Below are positions 7,848 to 16,230 of a DNA stretch of 64,000 nucleotides, piece after piece. The notes under the pieces are model-generated. The model was given only the letters and a program-made list of their open reading frames with translations, did not search any database and was not told where the DNA came from. The translations under genes were made by a program, and so were the position numbers. Within the stretch, counting starts at the first letter, position 1; each line of letters starts with the position of its first letter. Source of the stretch: Microbacterium salsuginis (lineage in GTDB: Bacteria > Actinomycetota > Actinomycetes > Actinomycetales > Microbacteriaceae); contig NZ_JABACI010000004.1 in the NCBI RefSeq assembly GCF_012524205.1, positions 310,001 through 374,000 of the forward strand. The letters are read 5' to 3'.

Positions 7848-8594
7848 TCAGCGTTCGGCGGGCACGGCGCTCATCGCGGCGGTCGCGATGACGTCCGAGA
7901 CGACACCGGACTGGGTCATGAAGAGCGCGTGGCTCGCCGACACGTTGGTGATGGCTGCTCCACTGCGCGTCGCCATGTGCTGGAGCATCGCCTGGTCGAA
8001 CGACCTGTCCTCGGTCGCGATGACCGCCCACGTGGGCTTGTCGCGCCAGGCAGCGCGGGTGACCGCCGAGCCGAACACCGACATGTTGATCGGAATCTGT
8101 GAGTCGCGGAGGAACGCGGCGTCCTCGTCCGAGGCATCGTGGGCGAATCCGGCCTTGAACGATTCGGGGTTGAGGAAGCCGTAACCGTCCTCGCCGACGT
8201 CGATGACGAATTCCGGTGTCGCCGCGAAACCCTCGTACTGCTGGCCCGTCGTCTCCCCCGTGTCCGGCGCGAGTGCAGAGACGTAGACCAGGCCCGCCAC
8301 CTTCGGGTGCACGCCCGCTTCGGTGATCACCGTTCCGCCCCAGGAATGCCCGACCAGGATGGTCGGCCCGTCCTGCCTGTCGAGCACGCGGGTCGTCGCG
8401 GCGACGTCATCCGCCAGCGAGGTGAGCGGATTCTGCACGATGCTCACGCGGTACCCGCGCGCCGTCAGGTTGTCGTGAACCCCGCGCCAACCGGAACCGT
8501 CGGCGAATGCGCCGTGGACCAGCACGACGTTCTTCACGCGATGGTCGGTCGATCCCGGAACGGGAACTGCCGTGGGGGCGTCGATGGTGCTCAT
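7848..8594 (-). CDS. Alpha/beta-hydrolase
   Basis: 248-residue serine hydrolase of the alpha/beta fold. After a short N-terminal tail comes VVLVHGAFADGSGW (oxyanion-hole HG) and the nucleophile elbow LVGHSWGGTVI; a C-terminal His in VSASHALFMTQ completes the probable triad. This group is often annotated as esterase or haloperoxidase-like; the substrate is unknown. The ATG at 8594 has a strong AGAGAGGAA ribosome-binding site. It is divergent from a GntR regulator and a perfect 14-bp palindrome sits in its promoter region, so repression by that regulator is likely. Confidence 0.85.
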   Translation of the reverse strand: MSTIDAPTAVPVPGSTDHRVKNVVLVHGAFADGSGWRGVHDNLTARGYRVSIVQNPLTSLADDVAATTRVLDRQDGPTILVGHSWGGTVITEAGVHPKVAGLVYVSALAPDTGETTGQQYEGFAATPEFVIDVGEDGYGFLNPESFKAGFAHDASDEDAAFLRDSQIPINMSVFGSAVTRAAWRDKPTWAVIATEDRSFDQAMLQHMATRSGAAITNVSASHALFMTQSGVVSDVIATAAMSAVPAER

Positions 8595-8669
8595 GTCGTT
8601 GTTCCTCTCTTGCGGCTCCGGGAGCTTCCCGGGCGACTCTGCATCGGCGGCCGATCGACCGATCCGATG

Positions 8670-8683
8670 TGCAATATATTGCA
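8670..8683. promoter_or_regulatory. Candidate GntR operator O1
   Basis: Perfect palindrome TGCAATATATTGCA, located 76 bp upstream of the alpha/beta-hydrolase start in the divergent promoter region. AT-rich relative to surroundings. A second, two-mismatch copy occurs 70 bp away next to the GntR start codon. Confidence 0.65.
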
Positions 8684-8739
8684 TGCAGTGTCTCAACGGA
8701 AGAGGCGGGGTTCTGATTCCCGGTTCGATGATTTTTGTG

Positions 8740-8753
8740 TGCAATATGTTTCA
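8740..8753. promoter_or_regulatory. Candidate GntR operator O2
   Basis: TGCAATATGTTTCA, matching 12 of 14 positions of the perfect palindrome at 8670-8683. It overlaps the first base of the GntR start codon and a possible -10 (CAATAT at 8742-8747), which would give tight autorepression of a leaderless mRNA. Confidence 0.55.
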
Positions 8754-9403
8754 TGCCCATTCCTCGTGGTACTCCCGCCGTCGACCGCACTCTGCTCCGG
8801 GACGATGTGTATCGGCGCCTCCGGGACGCCATCGTCGAGGGCACGTTCACACCGGGGGAGCAGCTCAAGGACGGCGAGCTGGCCGAATGGCTCGGCGTGA
8901 GTCGCACCCCGGTGCGCGAGGCTCTGCTGCGACTCGCGTCAAGCGGACTGGTGGTCGCGCTTCCCGGTCGGTCCACCACTGTCAGCGCCGTCGATGCTCC
9001 CGCGGTGCGCGACGCGAGAGACGTCGTCGCCGCGATGCACGAGTTGGCGGTGCGGGAAGTCACCGGCCGACTGAGCGATCGCGACGTGGAACGGATGCGG
9101 GAGGCCAACGGCCGATTCGCCGCTGCGGTCTCATCCGGTGATGTCGGAGCCGCCCTCGACGCCGACGAGGAACTGCATCGCATCCCGGTCGTGGCGCTCG
9201 GGAACCACGCCATCGAAGCGGTGCTGGAGCAGTTCGGCCCGCTCGTGCGTCGAGCCGAGAGACTGCGATTCGACCTGGATGGCCAGGCGTCCACCGAGCA
9301 GCACGAGCGGCTCATCGACCTCATCGCGGCGGGAGATGCCCCAGGCGCCGCCGCCGTCGCGTTCGAGATCTGGCGCAGCCTGCCCGCCGAACCGGAGGGC
9401 TGA
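8753..9403 (+). CDS. GntR-family (FadR/FCD-type) transcriptional regulator
   Basis: 216-residue regulator. Residues ~10-75 are the GntR winged helix, with DDVYRRLRDAIVEGTFTPGE and the signature LAEWLGVSRTPVREALLRL. The remaining helical C-terminal part (VVAAMHELAVREVTGRL ... HERLIDLIAAGDAPGAA) is an FCD ligand-binding domain that normally binds a carboxylate via a metal. The ATG at 8753 lies inside operator O2; an in-frame GTG at 8735 would add six residues and is less likely. Target: itself and the divergent hydrolase (inference from operators). Confidence 0.88.
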   Translation: MPIPRGTPAVDRTLLRDDVYRRLRDAIVEGTFTPGEQLKDGELAEWLGVSRTPVREALLRLASSGLVVALPGRSTTVSAVDAPAVRDARDVVAAMHELAVREVTGRLSDRDVERMREANGRFAAAVSSGDVGAALDADEELHRIPVVALGNHAIEAVLEQFGPLVRRAERLRFDLDGQASTEQHERLIDLIAAGDAPGAAAVAFEIWRSLPAEPEG

Positions 9404-9547
9404 GAACTCGGCTGCGGCGAAATGCAATGCCGTTCCATGCTTCTGCTTAGCCGGGAACGAGCCGTCGCTACTCGAGCCGGGACCGTGGTGGTGGCGCAAC
9501 GCGCGTGTTATCAATGACCCCATGCACTCCTGCGGGATGGTGGCTGA

Positions 9548-10786
9548 ATGAGCGCGATCCGGGATTCGGATGACTCGCGCCACACAGGATCGCTGCCGCT
9601 AGGCCGATCGACCCGCCCGGTGCCGGCCTCCGTATGGCGTGCGGCGTGCGTCGCACTCCTCGCGAACTCTGCGGATACCTTCTTGCTGTTCCTTCTTTTG
9701 TGGATCGCTCAGCCGCAGGGATGGTCCGGCATCCAGACAGCGCTCGTGGTCCTGGCGTTGCGACTTCCGACCCTCGCCGCTGGCGTCCTGATCGGCCGCG
9801 CGATCGACCGTTGGGGCATCCTCCTGCCCATGTTGATTGATCTGACGGGGCGCTCCGGGCTCCTGACGGTCCTGTTCCTCTTGTCGCGAGGAGGCGACGT
9901 ACCGCTGGCTGCGGTGCTGGTGCTGGGCGGACTCGCAGGCACCCTCTCGCCCGCGACCTATGCCGCCATCCGCACCCTTGTGCCCCGGATCGTGACGGGG
10001 AGGCATCTGGTGAAGGCGAACGCGGTCGTGGCGGTCAGCGACCAGATCCCCCTCCTACTTGGAACGATACTTCTCGCACCCGCAATCGCCGCCTTCGGCG
10101 CTGCGGGTAGCCTCGCTGTCCCGGTGGTGCTGCTACTCCTCGCATTGAGCTTGGCAGTCACGCTCCCCCGCGGCACCACCTCACGCACTGCGCGCACACC
10201 CCCCACCGACGGTGGCGCGCGCCGCCGCAACTGGACGACTCACATCGTGGCAATCGTGGCGTTGTCGACGATGTACTACTTCGTCTACGGCCCCTTCGAG
10301 ACCGCCGCTCCCGCGTACGTCCGCGACCAGCTCGCGGGGGATGAGACGACGTACGGGTTGCTGTGGACCCTGTTCGGCGTCGGGGCCTTGGCCGCCCTCC
10401 CGTTCGCACCGCGACTCGCGCGCCGCCGGCCGGGCGTGGTGAACGCCGTCGGGGCGATCGTGTGGGGTCTCGTCATGCTGCCGCTCGCGTTCATCCAGAC
10501 ACCTGTTGTGGCGGCGGCGGTCTTCCTGATCGGCGGGCTGGTGTGGGGTCCTTACACGACAGTCGAGACCAGCGCGCTCCAGCGATGGGTCGATCCGGCA
10601 AAGCATGGCGCCGTCTTCGGCCTGCAACGAAGCCTCCTCACGACCGCCACCCCGCTGGGCGCAGCCTGTGGCGCGATTGCACTGGAGGCCGTCCCGCCCG
10701 GGATCGTCCTGGGTGCGAGCGCGGCCGCCTGCTCACTGGCCGGCGCGGCCGCCCTCCTGATCCGAGGCCTGCGTACGGCCCGCTGA
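9548..10786 (+). CDS. MFS transporter
   Basis: 412-residue membrane protein with about 12 hydrophobic segments and a central basic cytoplasmic loop near residue 205-225 (RTARTPPTDGGARRRN). The RAIDRWG stretch after the second helix is the usual MFS loop 2-3 position. It resembles the MFS_3/EntS-type efflux subgroup, but the substrate cannot be deduced. The start at 9548 follows GGGATGG; the 144-bp gap before it suggests its own promoter. It converges on dnaB. Confidence 0.85.
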   Translation: MSAIRDSDDSRHTGSLPLGRSTRPVPASVWRAACVALLANSADTFLLFLLLWIAQPQGWSGIQTALVVLALRLPTLAAGVLIGRAIDRWGILLPMLIDLTGRSGLLTVLFLLSRGGDVPLAAVLVLGGLAGTLSPATYAAIRTLVPRIVTGRHLVKANAVVAVSDQIPLLLGTILLAPAIAAFGAAGSLAVPVVLLLLALSLAVTLPRGTTSRTARTPPTDGGARRRNWTTHIVAIVALSTMYYFVYGPFETAAPAYVRDQLAGDETTYGLLWTLFGVGALAALPFAPRLARRRPGVVNAVGAIVWGLVMLPLAFIQTPVVAAAVFLIGGLVWGPYTTVETSALQRWVDPAKHGAVFGLQRSLLTTATPLGAACGAIALEAVPPGIVLGASAAACSLAGAAALLIRGLRTAR

Positions 10787-10838
10787 GTCGACACGGGGCC
10801 CGAGAGAAAACCCGGCGGGCTCCCGCTCGTGTGGGGGA

Positions 10839-12212
10839 CTATCCGAAGTCGCCGGGGGCCATGTCGGTGAAGCGGGAGAAGTGGCCCTGGAAGGCGACCG
10901 TGATCGTGTCGGTCGGCCCGTTACGGTGCTTGGCCACGATCAGGTCTGCCTCGCCGGCGCGAGGGGACTCCTTCTCATAGGCCGCTTCGCGGTGCAGCAG
11001 CACGACCATGTCGGCGTCCTGCTCGATCGAGCCCGACTCTCGGAGGTCGGACAGTGCGGGCTTCTTGTCGGCGCGCTGCTCGGGACCACGGTTCAGCTGC
11101 GACAGTGCGATGACCGGGCACTGCAGTTCCTTCGCGAGAAGCTTCAGCGCCCGCGAGAACTCCGAGACCTCCTGCTGGCGTGACTCGACGCGCTTGCCCG
11201 AGGTCATGAGCTGCAGATAGTCGATGACCACCATCTTCAGCCCGGCGCGCTGCTTGAGCCGGCGGCACTTGGCACGGATCTCGACGAGCGTCATGTTGGG
11301 GCTGTCGTCGATGTAGAGAGGAGCGTCGTTGATGCGACCGCGCGTCGCGGCGATCGTCGTCCAGTCGCGCGAGTCGAGTGTGCCCTTGCGCATCGACTGC
11401 AGCGGCACAGCGCCCTCGGCGCTCATCAGGCGCATGGCGATCTCGCTGCGCCCCATCTCGAGCGAGAAGAAGATGGTCGGCATGTCGTGCTTGATCGCCG
11501 CCGCGCGGGCGAAGTCGAGGGCGAGCGTCGACTTACCCATCGCGGGACGTGCGGCGATGATGATCATCTGCCCCGGGTGCAGGCCGTTGGTCAGCTGGTC
11601 CAGACCCGAGAAACCGGTGGGGATGCCGGTCATCTGGCCGTCGCGACCGCGGGCCGCCTCGATCTCTTCGACCGCGGCATCCACCGCGATCGTCAGCGGC
11701 ACATAATCCTCGGCGGCCTCGGCACCCGTGACCGAATAGATCTCCGCCTGGGCATTGTTGACGAGATCCAGCGCTTCGCCCTGGCCGGAGTAGCCCATCT
11801 GCACGATCTTCGTGCCGGCCTCGACGAGCCGGCGCAGCAGGGCGCGCTCGGACACGATCGACGCGTAGTAGCCGGCGTTCGCCGCCGTCGGCACGATCGA
11901 GGTGAGGGTGTGCAGGTAGTCGGCGCCCCCCGCGCGCTGCAGCTCGCCGGTCTTGATGAGCTCGTCGGTGACGGCGACGACGTCCGTCGGCTCACCGTGC
12001 GAGTAGAGGGTGAGGATGGCCTCGAAGATCAGCTCGTGCTTCGGGATGTAGAAGTCGGTGCCGCGGAGCGTCTCGATCACGTCGGCGACGGCATCCTTCG
12101 ACAGCATCATCCCGCCGAGGGCGCTCTGCTCGGCGAGCAGGTCGTGCGGGGGAGTGCGCTCGTATTCGCGCGGGCCGCCCATGCGCTCTTCGGAGATGTC
12201 AGCGATCGACAT
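10839..12212 (-). CDS. dnaB: Replicative DNA helicase DnaB
   Basis: 457-residue hexameric helicase that unwinds DNA ahead of the replisome. The N-terminal domain (about 20-125) starts PPHDLLAEQSALGGMML; the RecA-like C-terminal domain has Walker A ARPAMGKST at 221-229, Walker B in MVVIDYLQLM and the QLNRGPEQR motif. No intein is present, unlike in some mycobacteria. In most relatives dnaB follows rplI directly; here two surface-protein genes on the opposite strand lie between them. Probably loaded by DciA (gene at 50286). Starts ATGTCGATCGC with an AGGAGG upstream. Confidence 0.98.
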   Translation of the reverse strand: MSIADISEERMGGPREYERTPPHDLLAEQSALGGMMLSKDAVADVIETLRGTDFYIPKHELIFEAILTLYSHGEPTDVVAVTDELIKTGELQRAGGADYLHTLTSIVPTAANAGYYASIVSERALLRRLVEAGTKIVQMGYSGQGEALDLVNNAQAEIYSVTGAEAAEDYVPLTIAVDAAVEEIEAARGRDGQMTGIPTGFSGLDQLTNGLHPGQMIIIAARPAMGKSTLALDFARAAAIKHDMPTIFFSLEMGRSEIAMRLMSAEGAVPLQSMRKGTLDSRDWTTIAATRGRINDAPLYIDDSPNMTLVEIRAKCRRLKQRAGLKMVVIDYLQLMTSGKRVESRQQEVSEFSRALKLLAKELQCPVIALSQLNRGPEQRADKKPALSDLRESGSIEQDADMVVLLHREAAYEKESPRAGEADLIVAKHRNGPTDTITVAFQGHFSRFTDMAPGDFG

Positions 12213-12799
12213 AGGGTGCGAGTCCTCCTGATCGGTCGTTCACATCATCCGGGCATGGTCCGACATCGCCCTGCCGGAGGGGCGATTCAAGCGGCGCGCG
12301 CCAACGCATCACTGCCGTGGCGCACGGTATCGAAGAGGAGCGGCGCTGGTCACGCACCCGCGGACGCCCTTCCCGAGTGGGCCGCACCCCACGCTAAGGA
12401 CGGCCTCGGAGACACGCAACACAGCCTGTGGATAACTATGTGGAGAGTCTGCGAGAAACGCCGACAGACCTGTGAACAACCGCTGTGGACAAACACCCGC
12501 GTTTCGTCGACATGGCACTGATATTGTCCGGCTGACCTGGTTCTTTCAGTTCCACAGCCTGTGGAGGAAGATGTGGTTGAAGTGCCGCTTGAAGGTTGTG
12601 TGCCGACGGCCCGCCTGTGTACAAAGTTCGGGCAGTCCGGCGCCGTTCCGCGCATGTGATCGCACAAAGAGCCCGCGATGCGCGACAACCCGCGAGAATG
12701 CTGGACACGGCGCGCACGGAGGCGTACTCTCTGAGGTCCAGGCACCCTCACGCACGTTCCGTCCGGAGCGTGTGGCGTTGTTCGTCGTGGGAGGTGAAC
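12213..12799. other. 587-bp divergent intergenic region with DnaA-box-like sites
   Basis: No gene is supported here. It separates dnaB from a surface-protein gene and holds TGTGGATAA at 12427-12435 (perfect DnaA box), TGTGGACAA at 12484-12492 (one mismatch) and a TCCACAG-C-CTGTGGA inverted repeat at 12551-12565. Its GC content is visibly lower than that of the flanking genes. It must also contain promoters for dnaB and the surface gene. Confidence 0.6.
12427..12435 (-). promoter_or_regulatory. DnaA box outside oriC
   Basis: TGTGGATAA on the plus strand, i.e. a perfect TTATCCACA on the minus strand, about 215 bp upstream of dnaB. A one-mismatch copy (TGTGGACAA) lies at 12484-12492. DnaA could regulate dnaB or the surface-protein gene; this is inference. 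Confidence 0.6.
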
Positions 12800-13795
12800 G
12801 TGGAGATCGCAACCTCGGGGCAGCTGCCCAAGGTCGTGCGACTGGCCCTGATCGGGGTCGGTGCCGCGTTCGCCTGGATCGCTCTCTCGTTCGTGCTCGG
12901 CCTCGGCGCCTCGAACGCGAATGCAGCGGAGTCCGACGACGGCCTGCTCGGGGGTGCACTCGGTGCGGTGACATCGCTGGTCGATGAGACCGCGTCGACG
13001 GTCACGGGCACCGTCTCGGGCGTGACGACCGGGGTCACCGGCGTCGTGAACAGCGTCGTCGACGTGGCCCCCGCTCCCGTGCAGCAGCCGGTGAGCCAGG
13101 TCGTCCAGTCGGTGGGTGCCGTCGTCACGGCGGTCACCCAACCCGTCTCCGACGTCGTCTCCGGCGGCGTCGTGAGCGGCATCACCCAGCCCGTGGTCGA
13201 TGTCGTCACCCAGGTCCCCGTCGTCGGCGGGATCGTCTCGGGCATCGGGCTCGACGACGCTGTCACCGACCTCGGCGAGACCGTCGACGACACCCTCGGC
13301 GGCGTCGTCGACGTGGTCGACGAGACGGGCGCCACCGTGGGTCAGCCCCCGACCGGCGCACCGCTTCCGGGCACGCCGGCGCTCCCGGGCATCCCGGATC
13401 TTCCACTTCTTCCGGGCGGAGCCGGCCCGGCCGACGCCGGTCAGGTCCTCACGGCCGACGCGCTCAGCGAGACGGTGGCGGATGCCGCCGCCGTGGCCTC
13501 CGCGAAGCCGAGATCGCTCTCGGCGGCATGGTCTTCCGATGGCGATTCAGCCGTCGTCCACAGCTCGGTCGCCCCTTCGGCGACCTTGCCCGGCACCTCT
13601 GGTGTGCCCGGCAACGGGGCAGGACTCTGCCTCGCCACTTCTTCCGCGGGACCCGGTGGTGCGGGTCCCGGCGCCTGGGCGATCTCGGCCCTCGGACCCC
13701 TCGATGCAGACCGTGCCTGGACGCATCGAGCCGGCCCTGAGGACGACCACGCCCCGCCGGCGCCTGTCGGTTCCACCGACGTCTCCCCTGACTGA
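12800..13795 (+). CDS. Secreted or surface-exposed Val/Thr/Ala-rich protein
   Basis: 331 residues. GTG at 12800 is well supported by GGGAGGTGAAC upstream. The N-terminus carries a signal peptide with a basic start and the hydrophobic run VVRLALIGVGAAFAWIALSFV, cleavage probably after ASNANA. The mature part is a low-complexity region of VTGVV/VSGV/QPV repeats (helix or beta-fibre-like), then a Pro/Gly-rich stretch (LPGTPALPGIPDLPLLPGG). No sorting motif or C-terminal membrane anchor is seen, so it may be secreted or bound non-covalently. Function unknown; the composition resembles the neighbouring LATTG protein. Confidence 0.7.
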   Translation: MEIATSGQLPKVVRLALIGVGAAFAWIALSFVLGLGASNANAAESDDGLLGGALGAVTSLVDETASTVTGTVSGVTTGVTGVVNSVVDVAPAPVQQPVSQVVQSVGAVVTAVTQPVSDVVSGGVVSGITQPVVDVVTQVPVVGGIVSGIGLDDAVTDLGETVDDTLGGVVDVVDETGATVGQPPTGAPLPGTPALPGIPDLPLLPGGAGPADAGQVLTADALSETVADAAAVASAKPRSLSAAWSSDGDSAVVHSSVAPSATLPGTSGVPGNGAGLCLATSSAGPGGAGPGAWAISALGPLDADRAWTHRAGPEDDHAPPAPVGSTDVSPD

Positions 13796-13895
13796 TCGGC
13801 TCACCGCCGCCTTCCTCGCCTCTGCGAGCACCGGCGGCTGAGCATCAGCGCGTCCTCACGCGCTGTCAACCGATCAATCCATTAAGGGGAACCTC

Positions 13896-15554
13896 ATGCG
13901 CACTTTCATCAAGCGCGCCCTCTGGGGCACGCTTCTCGCCGGCGGCATCACGCTGCTCGGCGCGACGGTCGCCAATGCGGCCGAACCACCAACCGATCCC
14001 GACCTTCTCTCGTCCGTCGTCGCCGACGACGGCCTCGTCGACTCGCTCGTCGGCGACAGCATCGTCGAGCCCATCCTGGGCGACGACGGCGCCGTGGCTC
14101 CGGTGACGGACGCCGTCGCCGAGGTCGTGGACGAAGTCACGAACACCACTGCCGGCACCACCGTCGTGGACGCACTCGTAGGCGACGACAGTGCTCTCAA
14201 CGACGTCGTCGGAGACAGTGCGCTCGTCGAGGGCGGCACCGTCGGAAACGTCGCGGCGAACGTCGACGCCGTCGTGAACGATGTCGCCGCCGGCGACCTC
14301 GACGCGGCGGTCACCGACCTCGGCGTCACCGTCGAGGACCTCGGTGCCGACCTCGGTGAGACGGTCACCGACGCCGCGGCCAACACCGACGACCAGGTGA
14401 TCGACGGCATCGTCGACGACCTGCTCACCGACACCCTCGGTCTCCTCGACGGAGTCCAGAACGGTGACGACACGGGCGGCGACCTGAGCGATCTGGTCCA
14501 GAACCTCGGCGACAACACCGCGGACGCGACCGACACCACCGGTCTCGCCCAGGACGCACTCGAGACCACACTCGAGGGCGGCCCGACGTCGACGCCGGCC
14601 ACGCCGGTCGATGACGCGGACGGCCTGCTGACCGGCCTGACCGAGGACAACGGCCTCCTCGACGGGCTGGCCGGTGACAGCGTGCTCGACCCGATCCTGG
14701 GCAACAACGGCGCGCTCGAGCCTGTCACCGACGCGGTCGGCGACCTGCTGGACGGCGTCACCGGAACGACCGGTGGCAGCGTCATCCTGGACGGCCTGCT
14801 CGGTGAGGACTCCGGTCTGAACGACGTCGTGGGCGACGGCATCCTGGTCGAAGGCGGACTCGTCGGAAATCTCGTCGACAACGGCGACAACACCATCGAC
14901 GACCTGCTCGACGGAGACATCGACAACGTGATCGAGGACCTCGGCACCACCGTGTCGGACCTCGGCTCCGACCTCGGTACGACGATCACCAACGCGACGG
15001 AGAACACCGCCGACCAGGTGATCGACGGTCTCGTGAACGACGGACTCAATGACGCGGGCACGATCGTCGACGAGCTGCTCAACGGCGGCGACGTGATCGG
15101 TGCGATCTCGGACACGGTGCAGAACGCGGCGGACAACGTCGCCGATGCCACCGACAGCACCGGCCTCGTCGATGACCTGCTCACCGACCTGCTCGGCGAC
15201 ACCGACCCGACCGATCCGACGGACCCCACGGACCCCACGGACCCGACCGATCCGACGGACCCGACCGATCCGACGGACCCGACGGACCCCACGGACCCGA
15301 CGGACCCGACGGACCCGACGGACCCGACGGACCCGACGGACCCGACCGATCCTACGGACCCGACGGACCCGGGCACTCCGAGCAACCCCGGTGACGGCGG
15401 CAACAACAACGTCACGGGTTCGAGCTCGGCGGCTGGTGACGCCTCTGGACTCGCCACGACAGGAGGAGCGGGCGCGCTTCCCGCGCTGCTGATGGGGCTG
15501 CTGCTCCTGATGGCCGGCGTGATCGCGCGCGTGTCGCGGCGCCGCTCCGCGTAA
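13896..15554 (+). CDS. Cell-wall-anchored repeat protein with LATTG sorting signal
   Basis: 552 residues. A signal peptide (MRTFIKRALWGTLLAGG... cleaved after VANA) is followed by two diverged tandem copies of a ~205-residue acidic domain (about 38-230 and 248-440; each has the order DSL/DGLxGDS, PILG, PVTDAV, LNDVVGD, DQVIDG, DATDxTGL). Then come 19 consecutive TDP tripeptides (DNA 15201-15371), a Gly/Asn spacer, the sorting motif LATTG, a hydrophobic anchor (ALLMGLLLLMAGVIA) and a basic tail. LAxTG is the class E sortase motif, and such a sortase is encoded at 60152. Start ATG preceded by AAGGGGAA. Function unknown; adhesin or matrix role is inference. Confidence 0.85.
   Translation: MRTFIKRALWGTLLAGGITLLGATVANAAEPPTDPDLLSSVVADDGLVDSLVGDSIVEPILGDDGAVAPVTDAVAEVVDEVTNTTAGTTVVDALVGDDSALNDVVGDSALVEGGTVGNVAANVDAVVNDVAAGDLDAAVTDLGVTVEDLGADLGETVTDAAANTDDQVIDGIVDDLLTDTLGLLDGVQNGDDTGGDLSDLVQNLGDNTADATDTTGLAQDALETTLEGGPTSTPATPVDDADGLLTGLTEDNGLLDGLAGDSVLDPILGNNGALEPVTDAVGDLLDGVTGTTGGSVILDGLLGEDSGLNDVVGDGILVEGGLVGNLVDNGDNTIDDLLDGDIDNVIEDLGTTVSDLGSDLGTTITNATENTADQVIDGLVNDGLNDAGTIVDELLNGGDVIGAISDTVQNAADNVADATDSTGLVDDLLTDLLGDTDPTDPTDPTDPTDPTDPTDPTDPTDPTDPTDPTDPTDPTDPTDPTDPTDPTDPTDPGTPSNPGDGGNNNVTGSSSAAGDASGLATTGGAGALPALLMGLLLLMAGVIARVSRRRSA
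15201..15371 (+). repeat. 19 x 9-bp coding repeat (Thr-Asp-Pro)
   Basis: Nineteen in-frame 9-bp units of ACx-GAy-CCx form the wall-spanning stalk of the LATTG protein. Adjacent units differ only at synonymous positions (ACC/ACG, GAC/GAT, CCG/CCC/CCT). Runs of identical units make copy-number change by slippage plausible. Confidence 0.95.
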
Positions 15555-15612
15555 AGGGCGCGGGGCACCTTGCGTTCCCCGAACGCCCCTCGCCCCGACC
15601 CCGCGTGAGCAC

Positions 15613-15645
15613 GCGGGAGGGCCGTCCCCAAGCCGGCCCTCCCGC
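15613..15645 (+). terminator. Probable terminator of the LATTG gene
   Basis: Perfect 11-bp stem GCGGGAGGGCC / GGCCCTCCCGC with an 11-base loop, 58 bp after the stop codon. Only weakly T-rich afterwards (CTCTCCCTTT). Confidence 0.65.
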
Positions 15646-15658
15646 ACCTCTCCCTTTC

Positions 15659-15702
15659 GGATCGCAGCGGCTCGCCATGCCTGGATCGGGCCGCTGCGAT
15701 CC
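15659..15702. terminator. Second hairpin in the surface gene / rplI intergenic region
   Basis: 13-bp stem GGATCGCAGCGGC / GCCGCTGCGATCC with an 18-base loop, midway between two convergent genes. It could terminate transcription from either side; no T-tract on either strand. Confidence 0.45.
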
Positions 15703-15714
15703 GGATCAACAAGC

Positions 15715-15752
15715 AACGGATGCCGCGAACCGGGGGGCTCGCGGCATCCGTT
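15715..15752 (-). terminator. Terminator of the rpsF-ssb-rpsR-rplI operon
   Basis: 14-bp stem AACGGATGCCGCGA / TCGCGGCATCCGTT with a 10-base loop, 14 bp after the rplI stop. On the minus strand it is followed by a T-rich TTGCTTGTTG stretch. Confidence 0.7.
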
Positions 15753-15766
15753 CTGCTGTTCGCGCC

Positions 15767-16219
15767 TTACTTGGCGGCGACCACCTGCAGAGTGATCACG
15801 GCGGTGAGGTCGTCGCGCAGACGAACCGTCGCCTCGTGCTCGCCCACCGACTTGATCGGAGAGGTGATGTGGATCTTGCGCTTGTCGAGGTCACCGAGGC
15901 CCGCGGCCTTGACGGCGTCGGCCACGTCGGTGGTCTTCACCGAACCGAAGAGGCGACCCTCTGCGCCGGCCTTGACGGCGAGGCGGACCTTGTTGGACTC
16001 GAGGGCGTCCTTGAGAGCGACGGCCTCTTCGTGGTCGTGGATCGCGCGCGACTCGCGGGCGGCGCGGATCGACGCCACCTGCTTCTCGCCACCGCGGGTC
16101 CATGCGACCGCGAAGCCCTGGGGGATGAGGTAGTTACGGGCGTACCCGTTCTTGACCTCGACAACGTCACCGGCGCCACCGAGCCCGGCGACCTCGTTCG
16201 TGAGAATGAGCTTTGCCAT
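15767..16219 (-). CDS. rplI: 50S ribosomal protein L9
   Basis: 150 residues, normal length for bL9. The N-terminal domain has the conserved [20 protein letters not shown] and [14 protein letters not shown], the long connecting helix follows, and the C-terminal RNA-binding domain includes [17 protein letters not shown]. Binds 23S rRNA at the base of the L1 stalk. Last gene of the rpsF-ssb-rpsR-rplI operon, 11 bp after rpsR. Confidence 0.98.
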   Translation of the reverse strand: MAKLILTNEVAGLGGAGDVVEVKNGYARNYLIPQGFAVAWTRGGEKQVASIRAARESRAIHDHEEAVALKDALESNKVRLAVKAGAEGRLFGSVKTTDVADAVKAAGLGDLDKRKIHITSPIKSVGEHEATVRLRDDLTAVITLQVVAAK

Positions 16220-16230
16220 GTCGGTACTCC

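Noticed and set aside
12800..13795. LPGTS near the C-terminus of the first surface protein as a sorting signal
   Set aside because: It is not followed by a hydrophobic helix and basic tail, and the fifth residue is not Gly.
15201..15371. CRISPR or minisatellite RNA gene
   Set aside because: The 9-bp repeat stays in frame with the surface protein and varies only at synonymous positions.
13866..15716. Two ~600-codon minus-strand frames antisense to the LATTG gene, one with GSV repeats
   Set aside because: The repeat is the reverse complement of the TDP codons. The plus strand has a signal peptide, sorting signal and ribosome-binding site, the minus strand none.
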